Positions 49,421-57,691 of a DNA stretch of 64,000 bases are shown piece by piece. Location: the NCBI RefSeq assembly GCF_013403875.1, contig NZ_JACBNX010000016.1, positions 124,001 through 188,000 on the forward strand. Direction: 5' to 3'. The stretch's first letter is position 1. Each line of letters starts with the position of its first letter. Made by a program: the position numbers and the translations under genes. This stretch comes from Burkholderia guangdongensis. Its GTDB lineage: Bacteria > Pseudomonadota > Gammaproteobacteria > Burkholderiales > Burkholderiaceae. Below the pieces are notes generated by a model. It did not search any database. It saw nothing but the letters and a program-made list of their open reading frames with translations, and was not told the origin of the DNA.

Positions 49421-50215
49421 TTATTGGTCCGATGCGGCCCGGCTGAAGTCGGCGCGCCGGCCGTCCAGGGCGGCGCCGAGTCCTTCGTGAAACTCAGGAT
49501 TCGTCATGGCGAGGATCTGCCCGAATCCTTCGAACGCGAGCATGTCCTGAAGGTTTGTTTCGAAACTGCGCGCCATCAAAGTCTTGGCCAGCCCCATGAC
49601 TTCGGCGGGACCGTCTGCGAGGCGCGTGGCTTCCGCCAGCCCGACTTCATCGACCTGCTCGTCGGGCACCACCTGGGCAACCAGTCCGAGTTCGAGCGCG
49701 TCTTGGGCCGACAGTGTGGCGCCGCTGTACAGCAGCCGCTTCGCAGCCGCCATGCCGACGAGCCGCGGCAGGTGGTACATCGTGGCAATGTCGGGCACCA
49801 CGCCGATGCGGAAAAATCCGGGGATGAACTTCGCCCCCTGGCCGGCGATCAGCAGGTCGCCTGTCAGAGCCAGCCCGAATCCTCCTCCCACGGCCTGGCC
49901 TCGCACGCCGATGACGACCGGTTTGTCGAGTGTGATCAGCGGGGTAAGCCATGTGCTCAGGCCACGAAAGCGCCGATGGACGGTCCATGGGGCGGACGCG
50001 TTCTTCAGCATGTTCAGGTTCCCGCCGGAGCAGAACGTCGGACCTTCGCCGGTGAGATAGACCGTGCGCACTGCGCGACTGTTTTGTGCGAGTTCGATTG
50101 CGTCGCCGAGCTGTTCGCGCAGTTCGGTCGTCAGTGCATTGCGGTCGCCTGGGCTACTGAGTCTGATGACGAGTACCGAACCTTCGACTGAGGTGTTCAC
50201 CAGCTGTTGGGTCAT
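49421..50215 (-). CDS. Enoyl-CoA isomerase-like crotonase (both hydratase Glu missing)
   Basis: 264 residues. The crotonase fold is clear (FCSGGNLNML, GQAVGGGFGLALTGDLLIA). The two hydratase glutamates are replaced by Gly (Gly114 in GGGFG and Gly133 in FIPGFFRIG). The Asp in IGVVPDIATMYHLPRLVG (Asp142) is kept, as in PaaG and delta3-delta2-enoyl-CoA isomerases. It should shift a double bond rather than add water. The start at 50215 follows a sigma-54 promoter by 45 bp; the longer frame runs through that promoter and is rejected. Confidence 0.87.
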   Translation of the reverse strand: MTQQLVNTSVEGSVLVIRLSSPGDRNALTTELREQLGDAIELAQNSRAVRTVYLTGEGPTFCSGGNLNMLKNASAPWTVHRRFRGLSTWLTPLITLDKPVVIGVRGQAVGGGFGLALTGDLLIAGQGAKFIPGFFRIGVVPDIATMYHLPRLVGMAAAKRLLYSGATLSAQDALELGLVAQVVPDEQVDEVGLAEATRLADGPAEVMGLAKTLMARSFETNLQDMLAFEGFGQILAMTNPEFHEGLGAALDGRRADFSRAASDQ

Positions 50216-50260
50216 GCGATGTCTCCTGGGTGCGGCTTCAACGAGTGATTGCACATACAT

Positions 50261-50275
50261 GCAATCACCATGCCA
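50261..50275 (-). promoter_or_regulatory. Sigma-54 promoter for the isomerase-like crotonase
   Basis: Minus-strand TGGCATGGTGATTGC with flanking T and A; GG-N10-GC, 45 bp before the start at 50215. Confidence 0.72.
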
Positions 50276-50339
50276 ATCAACGTTATTCGACTTGGTCGGC
50301 GCGCGGTACCGAGCTCGTGCGTTTTTGCAGAACATGGAT

Positions 50340-50358
50340 GTGCCCGTGCGGGAGACAC
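50340..50358. promoter_or_regulatory. Enhancer-like dyad GTGCC-N9-GACAC
   Basis: One mismatch from the motif. It lies between two divergent sigma-54 promoters, 75 bp and 52 bp from their -24 elements. Confidence 0.5.
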
Positions 50359-50399
50359 GCGACGCACGCGCGAGCGTCGGCGTATCGAGCACAGAACGT

Positions 50400-50414
50400 C
50401 GGCATGGAGCTTGC
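50400..50414 (+). promoter_or_regulatory. Sigma-54 promoter for the dienoyl-CoA reductase
   Basis: CGGCATGGAGCTTGC has GG-N10-GC and consensus TTGC, 74 bp before the ATG at 50489. Confidence 0.65.
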
Positions 50415-50488
50415 GTTATCGAGCGGGTACGAGTTGAAGCGACTCAAACGCGCGAGAGAAAACGGCGCGATTCAATGGAGATACCTCG

Positions 50489-51268
50489 ATGTTCACGAAC
50501 GATACGCTGGAAGGCCGTGTGGCCCTGATCACCGGTGGAGGCACCGGTATCGGCCTCGAAATCGCCATGACGTATGCCCGTCTGGGCGCATCGGTGATGC
50601 TCGTAGGCCGCAACGAGGAGCGCGTTCAGGCGGCGGCCCAGGCGATCAACGAAAGCGGAGGCTGTGCTGCTGCACGGCGGGCCGACGTACGCGATTACGA
50701 TGACGTGAAAACGGCGGTCGACGCCGCCGTCGAACGCTTCGGCAGCCTCGACGTACTCGTGAACAATGCTGCCGGAAACTTCATATGTCCGACAGCGGAA
50801 CTCTCGCCTCGCGGTTGGCGGACGGTGATCGACATCGACCTGAACGGCACGTTTCATGGCTGCCATGCAGCATATCCATATTTGAAGAGGTCGGTGCACG
50901 GTGGCTCGATCATCAGCATCATCACGATGCTTGGTGTGACCGGGTGGCCGGGTGCCGCGCACGCGTCGGCGGCGAAGGGCGGTATCCTGTCCTTGTCGCG
51001 GACATTGGCCGTGGAGTGGGGCGGCGACAACATCCGGGTCAACACGATTTCCCCCGGACCGATCGGTGATACCGAAGGCGTGCGCCGCATGTACGAGGAG
51101 GCCGGACGTGGCGAACTGGAGGCGAAGAAGACCGCGCTCGGCCGATTCGGCAGGAAGGTGGATATCGCGAATGCGGCCGTCTTTCTGGCGTCCGATCTCG
51201 GATGCTACGTCACTGGCGAAAACCTGATCGTCGATGGCGGTCGATGGCTCAAGTACGTCGCAGCGTAA
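50489..51268 (+). CDS. 2,4-dienoyl-CoA reductase-like SDR (DECR2/PDCR type)
   Basis: 259 residues. TGGGTGIG cofactor loop, Arg in LVGRNEER (NADPH), NNAAGNF instead of NNAG, and HASAAKGG where the SDR catalytic Tyr of YxxxK is replaced by Ala. Loss of this Tyr and the NNAAGNF motif are hallmarks of 2,4-dienoyl-CoA reductases. LAVEWGGDNIRVNTISPGPIGDTEGVRRM also follows the peroxisomal enzyme closely. It reduces 2,4-dienoyl-CoA to 3-enoyl-CoA with NADPH, producing the substrate for the isomerase encoded divergently at 49421. Confidence 0.9.
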   Translation: MFTNDTLEGRVALITGGGTGIGLEIAMTYARLGASVMLVGRNEERVQAAAQAINESGGCAAARRADVRDYDDVKTAVDAAVERFGSLDVLVNNAAGNFICPTAELSPRGWRTVIDIDLNGTFHGCHAAYPYLKRSVHGGSIISIITMLGVTGWPGAAHASAAKGGILSLSRTLAVEWGGDNIRVNTISPGPIGDTEGVRRMYEEAGRGELEAKKTALGRFGRKVDIANAAVFLASDLGCYVTGENLIVDGGRWLKYVAA

Positions 51269-51279
51269 TCGTGCAAGCC

Positions 51280-51296
51280 GGGCGGGCGTACCGCCC
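51280..51296. terminator. Hairpin between convergent genes
   Basis: A 6-bp stem GGGCGG/CCGCCC with a 5-nt loop lies between the reductase stop and the quinone oxidoreductase stop. It lacks a T run. Confidence 0.35.
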
Positions 51297-51323
51297 TCCC
51301 GATCCGTTCGCAGTATCCGCCAT

Positions 51324-52310
51324 TCAACCCATTGTCAGTACAATGCGCCCCGTCGCGCGACGCGTTTCGATCAGCCGGAGGGCTTCGGAGAAGCCGCTCA
51401 ATGGAATGGTCTGCATGATGTTGGCACGCAACGTCCGTTTGGCCCACATGGACGCCATGATCGTGTGCGCCTGCGCGACCTTCCACGGTTGGCGATCGCG
51501 GTAATCGGTCCATTGCAGCCCGCTTACCGTCGCGTTCTTCACCAGCAGGTAGCCGGCCTTGACATCGGGAATGCGTCCGGCGGCGAAGCCGACCGTGACA
51601 ATGCGGCCATCCCAGGCGAGCGCGCGGAGCGACGCGTCGAAGATGTCGCCACCGAGCATGTCGATCACGATGTCCGCGCCGCAGCCTCGTGTCGCCGTAT
51701 GAACCTGGTCGCGCAGGCTGTTGCGCAGATCAGGCGCACCCAGGTCGACGATACTGCATGACACGTCGTTCAGCATCGAGCTTGCACGCTCCGGCGAGTT
51801 CACGCCTGCGAGGACCGTCGCGCCCATCGCGCTCGCAATCTGCACGGCCGCATGGCCGACTGCGCCAGTGGCGCCGTTGACGAGTACCGTGTCGCCGGGC
51901 CAGCGGCCGCGTTCCATCAGCGCAAACCATGCCGTTTGCGCCGGAAGTCCGAGAACCGCTGCCTCGACGAATGTCATGTCGTCGGGGAGCGGCAGGCATC
52001 GATCTTCGTGCGCGAGCGCTTGCGTCGCGAAGGCGCCCCATTCCACATGGATCAGCACGCGATCTCCGGGTTTGACGCGCGTGACGCCCGGTCCGACGAT
52101 GCGCACGATGCCCGCAGCTTCCTTCCCCGGGGTGAACGGCAATGGCGGGCGCGTTTGATATTGGCCGGAAACCACGAGCAGGTCCGGATAATTAACCGCA
52201 GCGCTTTTGACGTCGATAACGACCTCGTGATTTCCCGGTTCGAGGTCGGGAAGGTCCTCGACCGTGTGAGTTTCAGCCAGGCCGAGCGTCTTGATCTGAA
52301 TCGCGCGCAT
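51324..52310 (-). CDS. Zinc-independent NADPH:quinone oxidoreductase-like MDR protein
   Basis: 328 residues of the medium-chain dehydrogenase family. GroES-like N-domain (VKSAAVNYPDLLVVSGQYQTRPPLPFTPGKEAAGIV), then the Rossmann motif VLVNGATGAVGHAAVQIASAMGA. The structural zinc cysteines of alcohol dehydrogenases are absent, as in quinone oxidoreductases and enoyl reductases. AGGAAAAGGA precedes the ATG at 52310. Reduction of an enone or enoyl thioester with NADPH is plausible. It is divergent from the acyl-CoA dehydrogenase operon with a sigma-54 promoter on each side. Confidence 0.88.
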   Translation of the reverse strand: MRAIQIKTLGLAETHTVEDLPDLEPGNHEVVIDVKSAAVNYPDLLVVSGQYQTRPPLPFTPGKEAAGIVRIVGPGVTRVKPGDRVLIHVEWGAFATQALAHEDRCLPLPDDMTFVEAAVLGLPAQTAWFALMERGRWPGDTVLVNGATGAVGHAAVQIASAMGATVLAGVNSPERASSMLNDVSCSIVDLGAPDLRNSLRDQVHTATRGCGADIVIDMLGGDIFDASLRALAWDGRIVTVGFAAGRIPDVKAGYLLVKNATVSGLQWTDYRDRQPWKVAQAHTIMASMWAKRTLRANIMQTIPLSGFSEALRLIETRRATGRIVLTMG

Positions 52311-52391
52311 TCCTTTTCCTCCGTCTGTTCGATGCGACCGCACACGACACCCGAAGTACCGGGTGAGTCCGTAGGGCGGCGCGTATTGCTC

Positions 52392-52406
52392 GCAATGCGC
52401 GTGCCA
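52392..52406 (-). promoter_or_regulatory. Sigma-54 promoter for the quinone oxidoreductase
   Basis: Minus-strand TGGCACGCGCATTGC is a full consensus match, 82 bp before the start at 52310. Confidence 0.75.
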
Positions 52407-52477
52407 TCTTGTTCGTAGGCCGAATCGACGCACCGGCTCCCGTGGCATGCCGTTGCATCGTGCTCGACATTCGACTC

Positions 52478-52496
52478 GTGTCCGTATCACGGACAC
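52478..52496. promoter_or_regulatory. Enhancer-like dyad GTGTC-N9-GACAC
   Basis: Perfect half-sites; the arms extend to GTGTCCG/CGGACAC. It is centred 82 bp and 129 bp from the two divergent -24 elements. Confidence 0.7.
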
Positions 52497-52614
52497 TTTG
52501 CAGCGGGCCGTCCATCCGATGTACACCTCCGAGAATGAACGTGTGACCGATCGCGATCGACAGTGCGTGGTCCGGACGGGCTACAACGGGTGCGAGACGA
52601 CTCAGGTTCCTCGA

Positions 52615-52629
52615 TGGCACGCATGTTGC
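52615..52629 (+). promoter_or_regulatory. Sigma-54 promoter for ACAD-crotonase-ADP synthetase operon
   Basis: TGGCACGCATGTTGC followed by T is a full consensus match, 91 bp before the GTG at 52720. Confidence 0.75.
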
Positions 52630-52719
52630 TGAGACGAGGTGCGGAAACGCACACGTGGTGGGCGGATGAGGATGCGAGTCGACGCGCACCGACGGAGAGA
52701 CCCGTGAAGGAGAAGACGA

Positions 52720-53955
52720 GTGGATAAGGCGACGTCAGAGGAGATCGAGGCGGTACGCGACCTCGTGCAGCGGTTCATGCAGAACGAGGTCGTGCCGGTG
52801 ATGGACGGGTTCGAGAAGCGCGCGGAGTTTCCGCGAGACCTCGTGCGGAAGGCCGGTGAGGCCGGGCTGTACGGGGCTGTGTTTCCCGAGTCGGTGGGCG
52901 GCAGCAACATGGGTTACCTCGCGGCGGCGGTGATCCAGGAGGAGATGTGCCGGATCGACGTGCGCTTCGCCTCGTGCAACAACCAGCAGGGATCGACTTG
53001 TCCGAGCTGCATCTACTTCGGCGGGACGCCGCAGCAGATCCGGAAGTACGTGCCGAACCTGCTCGCCGGAAAGACGATCGGGATGATGTCGTTGACGGAA
53101 TCTGGCGGCGGGTCCGACGCGGCGGGGAACATGCGGACGTTCGCGCGGCGGGATGGGGACGTGTACCGGATTACTGGGCAGAAGATGTTCGCGTCGATCG
53201 CGAACGAGACGGATGTTGGGGTGTTGTTCGCGAAGACCGATCGCGAGGCGGGAACGAAGGGCGTGACGGCGTTCATCGTGCAGCCGAAGAAATATCCGGG
53301 ATGGACGGCTCAACCGATCGACATGATGGGATTGTCGAGCGCGTTCCGGACGAACGTGGTGTATCTGGACGATTTCGTGGTGCCGGTCGAGGACCGTCTC
53401 GGCGACGAAGGCGACGGCTTCAAGATCATCATGCGCACGCTGCAGCCCGGGCGTGTCGGGGTGGCGGCAAAGGCGTTGGGTGTCGCCCGGGCATGCTACG
53501 AGGATGCGCTCCGCTACGCGAGCGAGCGGACCTTGCGTGGCCAGCCGATCGGTCGATTCCAGATGATCCAGTCGGATCTCGCCGAGATGGCGGTGGCGAT
53601 CGAGGCGAGCCGGGCGCTGGTGTACAAGGCGGCGCAGATGATGGATGAGAGTCTGCCGTCGAACCGGATTGCAGCGATCGCGAAATACCACGCATCGCAG
53701 ACGGCGAAGCTGTGTGCGGATAAGGCAGTTCAGATCTTTGGCGGGTATGGGCTGGCGAAGGAATACCGGGTGTCGTGGTACCGCGCCTACGCAGACATGT
53801 TCTTCACGGGGGAGGGATCGGCGAACGTGCAGAAGATCCTGATCGCCGAGGACGCGCTGGGATACAAGCTGGCGGATCGCCATCACGGAAAGACGGGACT
53901 GCGCGACATCCGCAAGGACGACGTGCTGAAGAATTCAGAGCAGGCGGATAAGTAA
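52720..53955 (+). CDS. Acyl-CoA dehydrogenase
   Basis: 411 residues starting with GTG behind AAGGAG. The beta-domain has MSLTESGGGSDAAGNMRTFA and the C-domain IFGGYGLAKEYRVSWYRAYADMFFTGEGSANVQKILIAEDALGYK. The catalytic Glu365 sits in FFTGEGS, a variant of the usual YEGT. A ~30-residue hydrophilic tail follows the normal end. It differs clearly from the enzyme at 32748, so the two likely act at different steps, for example on ring and chain. Electrons go to ETF. Confidence 0.92.
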   Translation: MDKATSEEIEAVRDLVQRFMQNEVVPVMDGFEKRAEFPRDLVRKAGEAGLYGAVFPESVGGSNMGYLAAAVIQEEMCRIDVRFASCNNQQGSTCPSCIYFGGTPQQIRKYVPNLLAGKTIGMMSLTESGGGSDAAGNMRTFARRDGDVYRITGQKMFASIANETDVGVLFAKTDREAGTKGVTAFIVQPKKYPGWTAQPIDMMGLSSAFRTNVVYLDDFVVPVEDRLGDEGDGFKIIMRTLQPGRVGVAAKALGVARACYEDALRYASERTLRGQPIGRFQMIQSDLAEMAVAIEASRALVYKAAQMMDESLPSNRIAAIAKYHASQTAKLCADKAVQIFGGYGLAKEYRVSWYRAYADMFFTGEGSANVQKILIAEDALGYKLADRHHGKTGLRDIRKDDVLKNSEQADK

Positions 53956-53965
53956 GGATGACGAG

Positions 53966-54754
53966 ATGTCGGAAGAATTGAAATTCGAAGTCGACCATGG
54001 CATTGCGACGGTCACGCTCAATCGTCCGGACAAGCTGAACGCATTTACCGAGGTGATGCAGGAGACGTGGCTCGAGGCGCTCGAGGAATGCCGCGCGAAT
54101 CCGGAGATTCGGGTCGTCGTGATGACTGGCACCGGCCGCGCATTCACGACGGGCGGTGACGTCGAGACATTTTCTGCGTCCGCGGCGCAGACACCGGCGA
54201 ACATCAAGGCGCGAGTATCCGAGGGTGTGCAGCGTCTGCCACGCAAGATCACGGAGCTCGACAAGCCGGTGATCGCGGCGTTGAACGGGCTGGCGACGGG
54301 CGGCGGACTGGATATCGCTCTCGCATGCGACATCCGCTTCGCCGCGCAGAGCGCGCGCTTTGCCGAGACCTACGTGCGCATGGGACTGATTCCGGGGGTC
54401 GGCGGAGCGTATCTGCTGCCCCGCATCGTCGGGATGTCGAAGGCGTTGGAGATGTTCTGGACGGCGGATTGGGTGGATGCATGCGATGCCGAGCGTATCG
54501 GTCTGGTGAACAAGGTATTTCCCGATGCGGAATTGATGGACGGAACCTACGCGTTTGCGCGCCGCATTGCAGACGGCCCGCCGCTCGCCGTGCAGTTGAT
54601 CAAGCGCGTGATGCGTTTCGGTCTGGACAAAGATCTTCAGACGGCCCACGAACTGGTGGCTGCAAATCTGCCGATCGTACGCGCCAGTGAGGATCATCAG
54701 GAAGCGGTGAGCGCGTTCAAGGAGAAGCGCACACCGAAATTCAACGGGCGTTGA
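53966..54754 (+). CDS. Enoyl-CoA hydratase/isomerase family protein
   Basis: 262-residue crotonase, 10 bp after the dehydrogenase. The first hydratase Glu is Asp (Asp116 in TGGGLDIALACD); the second is present (Glu134 in FAETYVRMGLIPGVGGAYLLPRIVG). Single-acid crotonases include isomerases and some hydratases with modified kinetics, so hydration or isomerisation are both possible. It is 30 bp upstream of the ADP-forming synthetase. Confidence 0.9.
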   Translation: MSEELKFEVDHGIATVTLNRPDKLNAFTEVMQETWLEALEECRANPEIRVVVMTGTGRAFTTGGDVETFSASAAQTPANIKARVSEGVQRLPRKITELDKPVIAALNGLATGGGLDIALACDIRFAAQSARFAETYVRMGLIPGVGGAYLLPRIVGMSKALEMFWTADWVDACDAERIGLVNKVFPDAELMDGTYAFARRIADGPPLAVQLIKRVMRFGLDKDLQTAHELVAANLPIVRASEDHQEAVSAFKEKRTPKFNGR

Positions 54755-54784
54755 CAGCGCTGCCGACTCGAGAAGAAACGGATT

Positions 54785-56860
54785 ATGGACAGACAGGCAT
54801 TCGAAAAATTCATTGAACCGCGCAGCGTCGCGATTATCGGCGCATCGCCGCAACAAGGGAGTCCGCGCAATGCGCTGGTGCGTGTGCTGCTGAAGCACGG
54901 ATTCGACGGCGCCGTATATCCGGTGAGCCAGAATCACGCGGAGGTGGAAGGGCTGAAGGCGTACCCGTCGGTGGCGGCGTTGCCTGAAGTGCCGGACGTC
55001 GCGCTGGTGATCACGCCGGCCCACACGGTGCCGGGCGTGATTGCGGAGTGCGGCGAGAAGGGTATACGCAGCGCGATCGTCTTCAGTTCCGGATTCGAAG
55101 AGACGGAAGCAGGGAAGGAGCATGCGCGGCGCTTGGCCGATGCGGCGCGAGCGCACCGGGTAGCGGTGATTGGCGCCAACTGTCAGGGCGTGTGGTCGGT
55201 CCGTCGACGCGTCATGATGACGTTCGGGTCAGCGGCAATGAGTCTTCAGACGCTCAAGCACGCGCCGATCGCGGTCGTCAGCCAGAGCGGTGCGCTCGCG
55301 GGGGCAATCGGCAATTTCCTGCAGAGCAACGGAATCGGGTGTTCGTATATCGTCAGCGTCGGCAATGAGACTTGCGCCGATGCGCTCGACGTGCTCGAAC
55401 ACATCGTCGAGCAGGACGACGTGCGCGTGGTGGCGCTCTACATCGAAGGACTGGACGAAGCCAGCCGGATCGTCAGGATCGCCGAGCGCGCGCGCGAACG
55501 CGGCGTGCAAATCGTCGCTTTGAAGGCTGGCCGGTCGGAGATCGGCCAGCAGGCGACGGCGTCACATACCGGGAAGATTGCTTCGGCGCACGCGGTATAT
55601 GCGGACGTGCTGGAGCAGGCGGGGGTGATCACGGTCGACAGCTTGATCGATGCGATGTCGGCGGTGGAGGTGCTGGCGTACCTGCCGCAACCTCGCGTGA
55701 GTGGCGACCCGCGGGGCGGGCTGGCTGTGTTGAGTTCGTCGGGTGGGGCAGGCGCGCTGCTGGCGGATCACAGCAGCGAATATGCGATCCCGATGGCCGA
55801 ATTCGGTCAGCGGACGGCGGAAGAGCTGGAGCGGGTTCTGCCGGCGTTTGCACGCACAGCCAATCCGGTGGATTTGACGGGGCAGATTCAGAGCGTGCCG
55901 ACGCTGTTCCGCGACACGTGCTTCGCGATCGAGGCGGAGCCGAGGGCAGAGGCGCTGATTGTGCAGTTTGCCAGCAGCGGTCGCCGGTATCTCGAGCCGA
56001 ACGCCGAGGTGTTCAAGAGAGTGGGGCAGTCCATGCCGGTGCTGGTGAGCTTTATCGGGGAGCTGCCGGATCACGAGACGCGCCGGTCGTTCCGGGAGGC
56101 TGGCGTGCTGCTGGTCGCTGATCCTTCGCATGCGATGAAAGCGCTGTCGCTGCTGTACAAGCGTCAGCGGATGTTGTCGTTGCCGAAATCCGAGGCTCGG
56201 GCGCCGTTGGCGAGCCGGGCAGCGCCGCAGGACTGGGCGGAGACGATGCGGTTCTGTGCGGAGAGCGGGATGACGCCGGCGAAGTGGGTGGTGCTCGGCC
56301 CGGAGGACCGCGCATCGGAAGCATGTGTCGGAATGGCGTACCCGCTGGTCGTGAAAGTGCTGCCGTCGGAGTGCGAGCACAAGACCGAACTTGGCCTGGT
56401 GAAGTTGCGCGTTCAGACGGCCGAGGATGTCGATGCCTGTGCACGCGAGTTTCGCGAGCGGGTGGGCAGACCGGATATGGGCGTGCTGGTGCAGGAAATG
56501 ATCAGCGACGGCGTCGAGATTGTGGTGTCGTGCATGAGGCAGACGGACTTCGGGCCGATCATCTCGATCGGAACCGGGGGCGTCGCGGTGGAACTGTACC
56601 GTGACATGTCGCACCTTGCACTGCCGGTGACCGCGGATCAGGTACGTGGCGCGCTTCGGAAGCTGAAGCTGTGGACCCTTCTGGAGGGTTTCCGCGGAAA
56701 ACCTGCGGCGGATGTGGACGCGCTGGTGGAGGCCGCGGTGCGGTTTGGGGATATGTTCCTCGCGAGCCCGGCGGTTCGGGAGTTCGAGATCAATCCGGTG
56801 ATCGTGAAGTCTCGGGGGCGGGGGCTCGGTGCGGTCGATGCGCTGGTTACCGTGCAGTGA
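54785..56860 (+). CDS. ADP-forming acyl-CoA synthetase (fused alpha-beta, AcdAB-like)
   Basis: 691 residues. N-terminal CoA-binding domain (FIEPRSVAIIGASPQQGSPRN), middle ligase domains with phosphorylated His261 in ATASHTGKIAS, and C-terminal ATP-grasp domain (YPLVVKVLPSECEHKTELGLVKLRV, VQEMISDGVEIVVSCMRQTDFGPIISIGTGGV). It interconverts acid + ATP + CoA with acyl-CoA + ADP, and can work toward activation of the substrate or ATP recovery from an acyl-CoA. Ferulate or pimeloyl-type acids are handled by relatives. It ends the sigma-54 operon starting at 52720. Confidence 0.9.
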   Translation: MDRQAFEKFIEPRSVAIIGASPQQGSPRNALVRVLLKHGFDGAVYPVSQNHAEVEGLKAYPSVAALPEVPDVALVITPAHTVPGVIAECGEKGIRSAIVFSSGFEETEAGKEHARRLADAARAHRVAVIGANCQGVWSVRRRVMMTFGSAAMSLQTLKHAPIAVVSQSGALAGAIGNFLQSNGIGCSYIVSVGNETCADALDVLEHIVEQDDVRVVALYIEGLDEASRIVRIAERARERGVQIVALKAGRSEIGQQATASHTGKIASAHAVYADVLEQAGVITVDSLIDAMSAVEVLAYLPQPRVSGDPRGGLAVLSSSGGAGALLADHSSEYAIPMAEFGQRTAEELERVLPAFARTANPVDLTGQIQSVPTLFRDTCFAIEAEPRAEALIVQFASSGRRYLEPNAEVFKRVGQSMPVLVSFIGELPDHETRRSFREAGVLLVADPSHAMKALSLLYKRQRMLSLPKSEARAPLASRAAPQDWAETMRFCAESGMTPAKWVVLGPEDRASEACVGMAYPLVVKVLPSECEHKTELGLVKLRVQTAEDVDACAREFRERVGRPDMGVLVQEMISDGVEIVVSCMRQTDFGPIISIGTGGVAVELYRDMSHLALPVTADQVRGALRKLKLWTLLEGFRGKPAADVDALVEAAVRFGDMFLASPAVREFEINPVIVKSRGRGLGAVDALVTVQ

Positions 56861-56867
56861 AAGAACG

Positions 56868-56895
56868 CCGGACGCGCTGCGGATTCCGCGTCCGG
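56868..56895 (+). terminator. Terminator-like hairpin between the synthetase and etfB
   Basis: A perfect 9-bp stem (56868-56876 with 56887-56895) is followed by a short TTGTTT. It may end or attenuate the upstream operon before etfB. Confidence 0.5.
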
Positions 56896-56926
56896 TTGTT
56901 TCGGTTCGTGACGTTTGGGTTAGAGA

Positions 56927-57676
56927 ATGAAAATCCTGGTGCCAGTGAAAAGAGTGGTCGATTACAACGTGAAGGTCCGCGTGAAGTCGGACGGCACGGG
57001 CGTCGACATTGCGAACGTGAAGATGTCGATGAACCCGTTCGACGAGATTGCGGTGGAAGAGGCGGTGCGTCTGAAGGAAGCGGGCGTAGCGACGGAAGTG
57101 GTGGCGGTGTCGGTCGGCGTTGCGCAGGCGCAGGAAACGCTGCGCACGGCGCTTGCAATCGGCGCGGATCGCGCGATCCTGGTCGAGGCCGGCGACGGCG
57201 TCGAGCCGCTCGCGGTCGCGAAGATCCTGAAGGCGCTGGTCGACAAGGAGCAGCCGCAGTTGGTGATCCTCGGCAAGCAGGCGATCGACGACGATTCGAA
57301 TCAGACCGGCCAGATGCTGGCTGCGCTCGCGGGTCTGCCGCAAGCGACGTTCGCGTCGAAGGTCACGGTGGCGGACGGCCGCGCGACGGTCGCGCGTGAA
57401 GTGGACGGCGGTGCGGAAGCGCTGTCGCTGACGCTGCCGGCGGTCGTGACGACCGACCTGCGTCTGAACGAGCCGCGCTACGTGACGCTGCCGAACATCA
57501 TGAAGGCGAAGAAGAAGCCGTTCGAGACGGTGAAGCCGGAAGACCTGGGTGTCGACGTCGCGCCGCGGCTGAAGACGCTGAAGGCGGCGGAGCCGCCGAA
57601 GCGCGCGGCGGGCGTGAAGGTGCCGGACGTGAAGACGCTGGTCGAGAAGCTGAAGACCGAAGCCAAGGTGCTGTAA
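56927..57676 (+). CDS. etfB: Electron transfer flavoprotein beta subunit
   Basis: 249 residues starting MKILVPVKRVVDYNVKVRVKSDGTGVDIANVKMSMNPFDEIAVEEAVRLKEAG, the standard bacterial EtfB. The AMP/FAD-interface motif LGKQAIDDDSNQTGQMLAALAGLPQ and the C-terminal recognition segment PNIMKAKKKP are intact. With EtfA it accepts electrons from acyl-CoA dehydrogenases and passes them to ETF-ubiquinone oxidoreductase. Codon use is more strongly biased than in the neighbours, so this pair may be the housekeeping ETF of the host. Confidence 0.96.
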   Translation: MKILVPVKRVVDYNVKVRVKSDGTGVDIANVKMSMNPFDEIAVEEAVRLKEAGVATEVVAVSVGVAQAQETLRTALAIGADRAILVEAGDGVEPLAVAKILKALVDKEQPQLVILGKQAIDDDSNQTGQMLAALAGLPQATFASKVTVADGRATVAREVDGGAEALSLTLPAVVTTDLRLNEPRYVTLPNIMKAKKKPFETVKPEDLGVDVAPRLKTLKAAEPPKRAAGVKVPDVKTLVEKLKTEAKVL

Positions 57677-57691
57677 GGGGAGCGGAAAGAC

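Larger units (their letters stand above)
52311..52719. other. Divergent regulatory region with two sigma-54 promoters and a central dyad
   Basis: 409 bp without a gene. Promoters at 52392-52406 (minus) and 52615-52629 (plus) flank the perfect dyad at 52478-52496. Confidence 0.65.
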
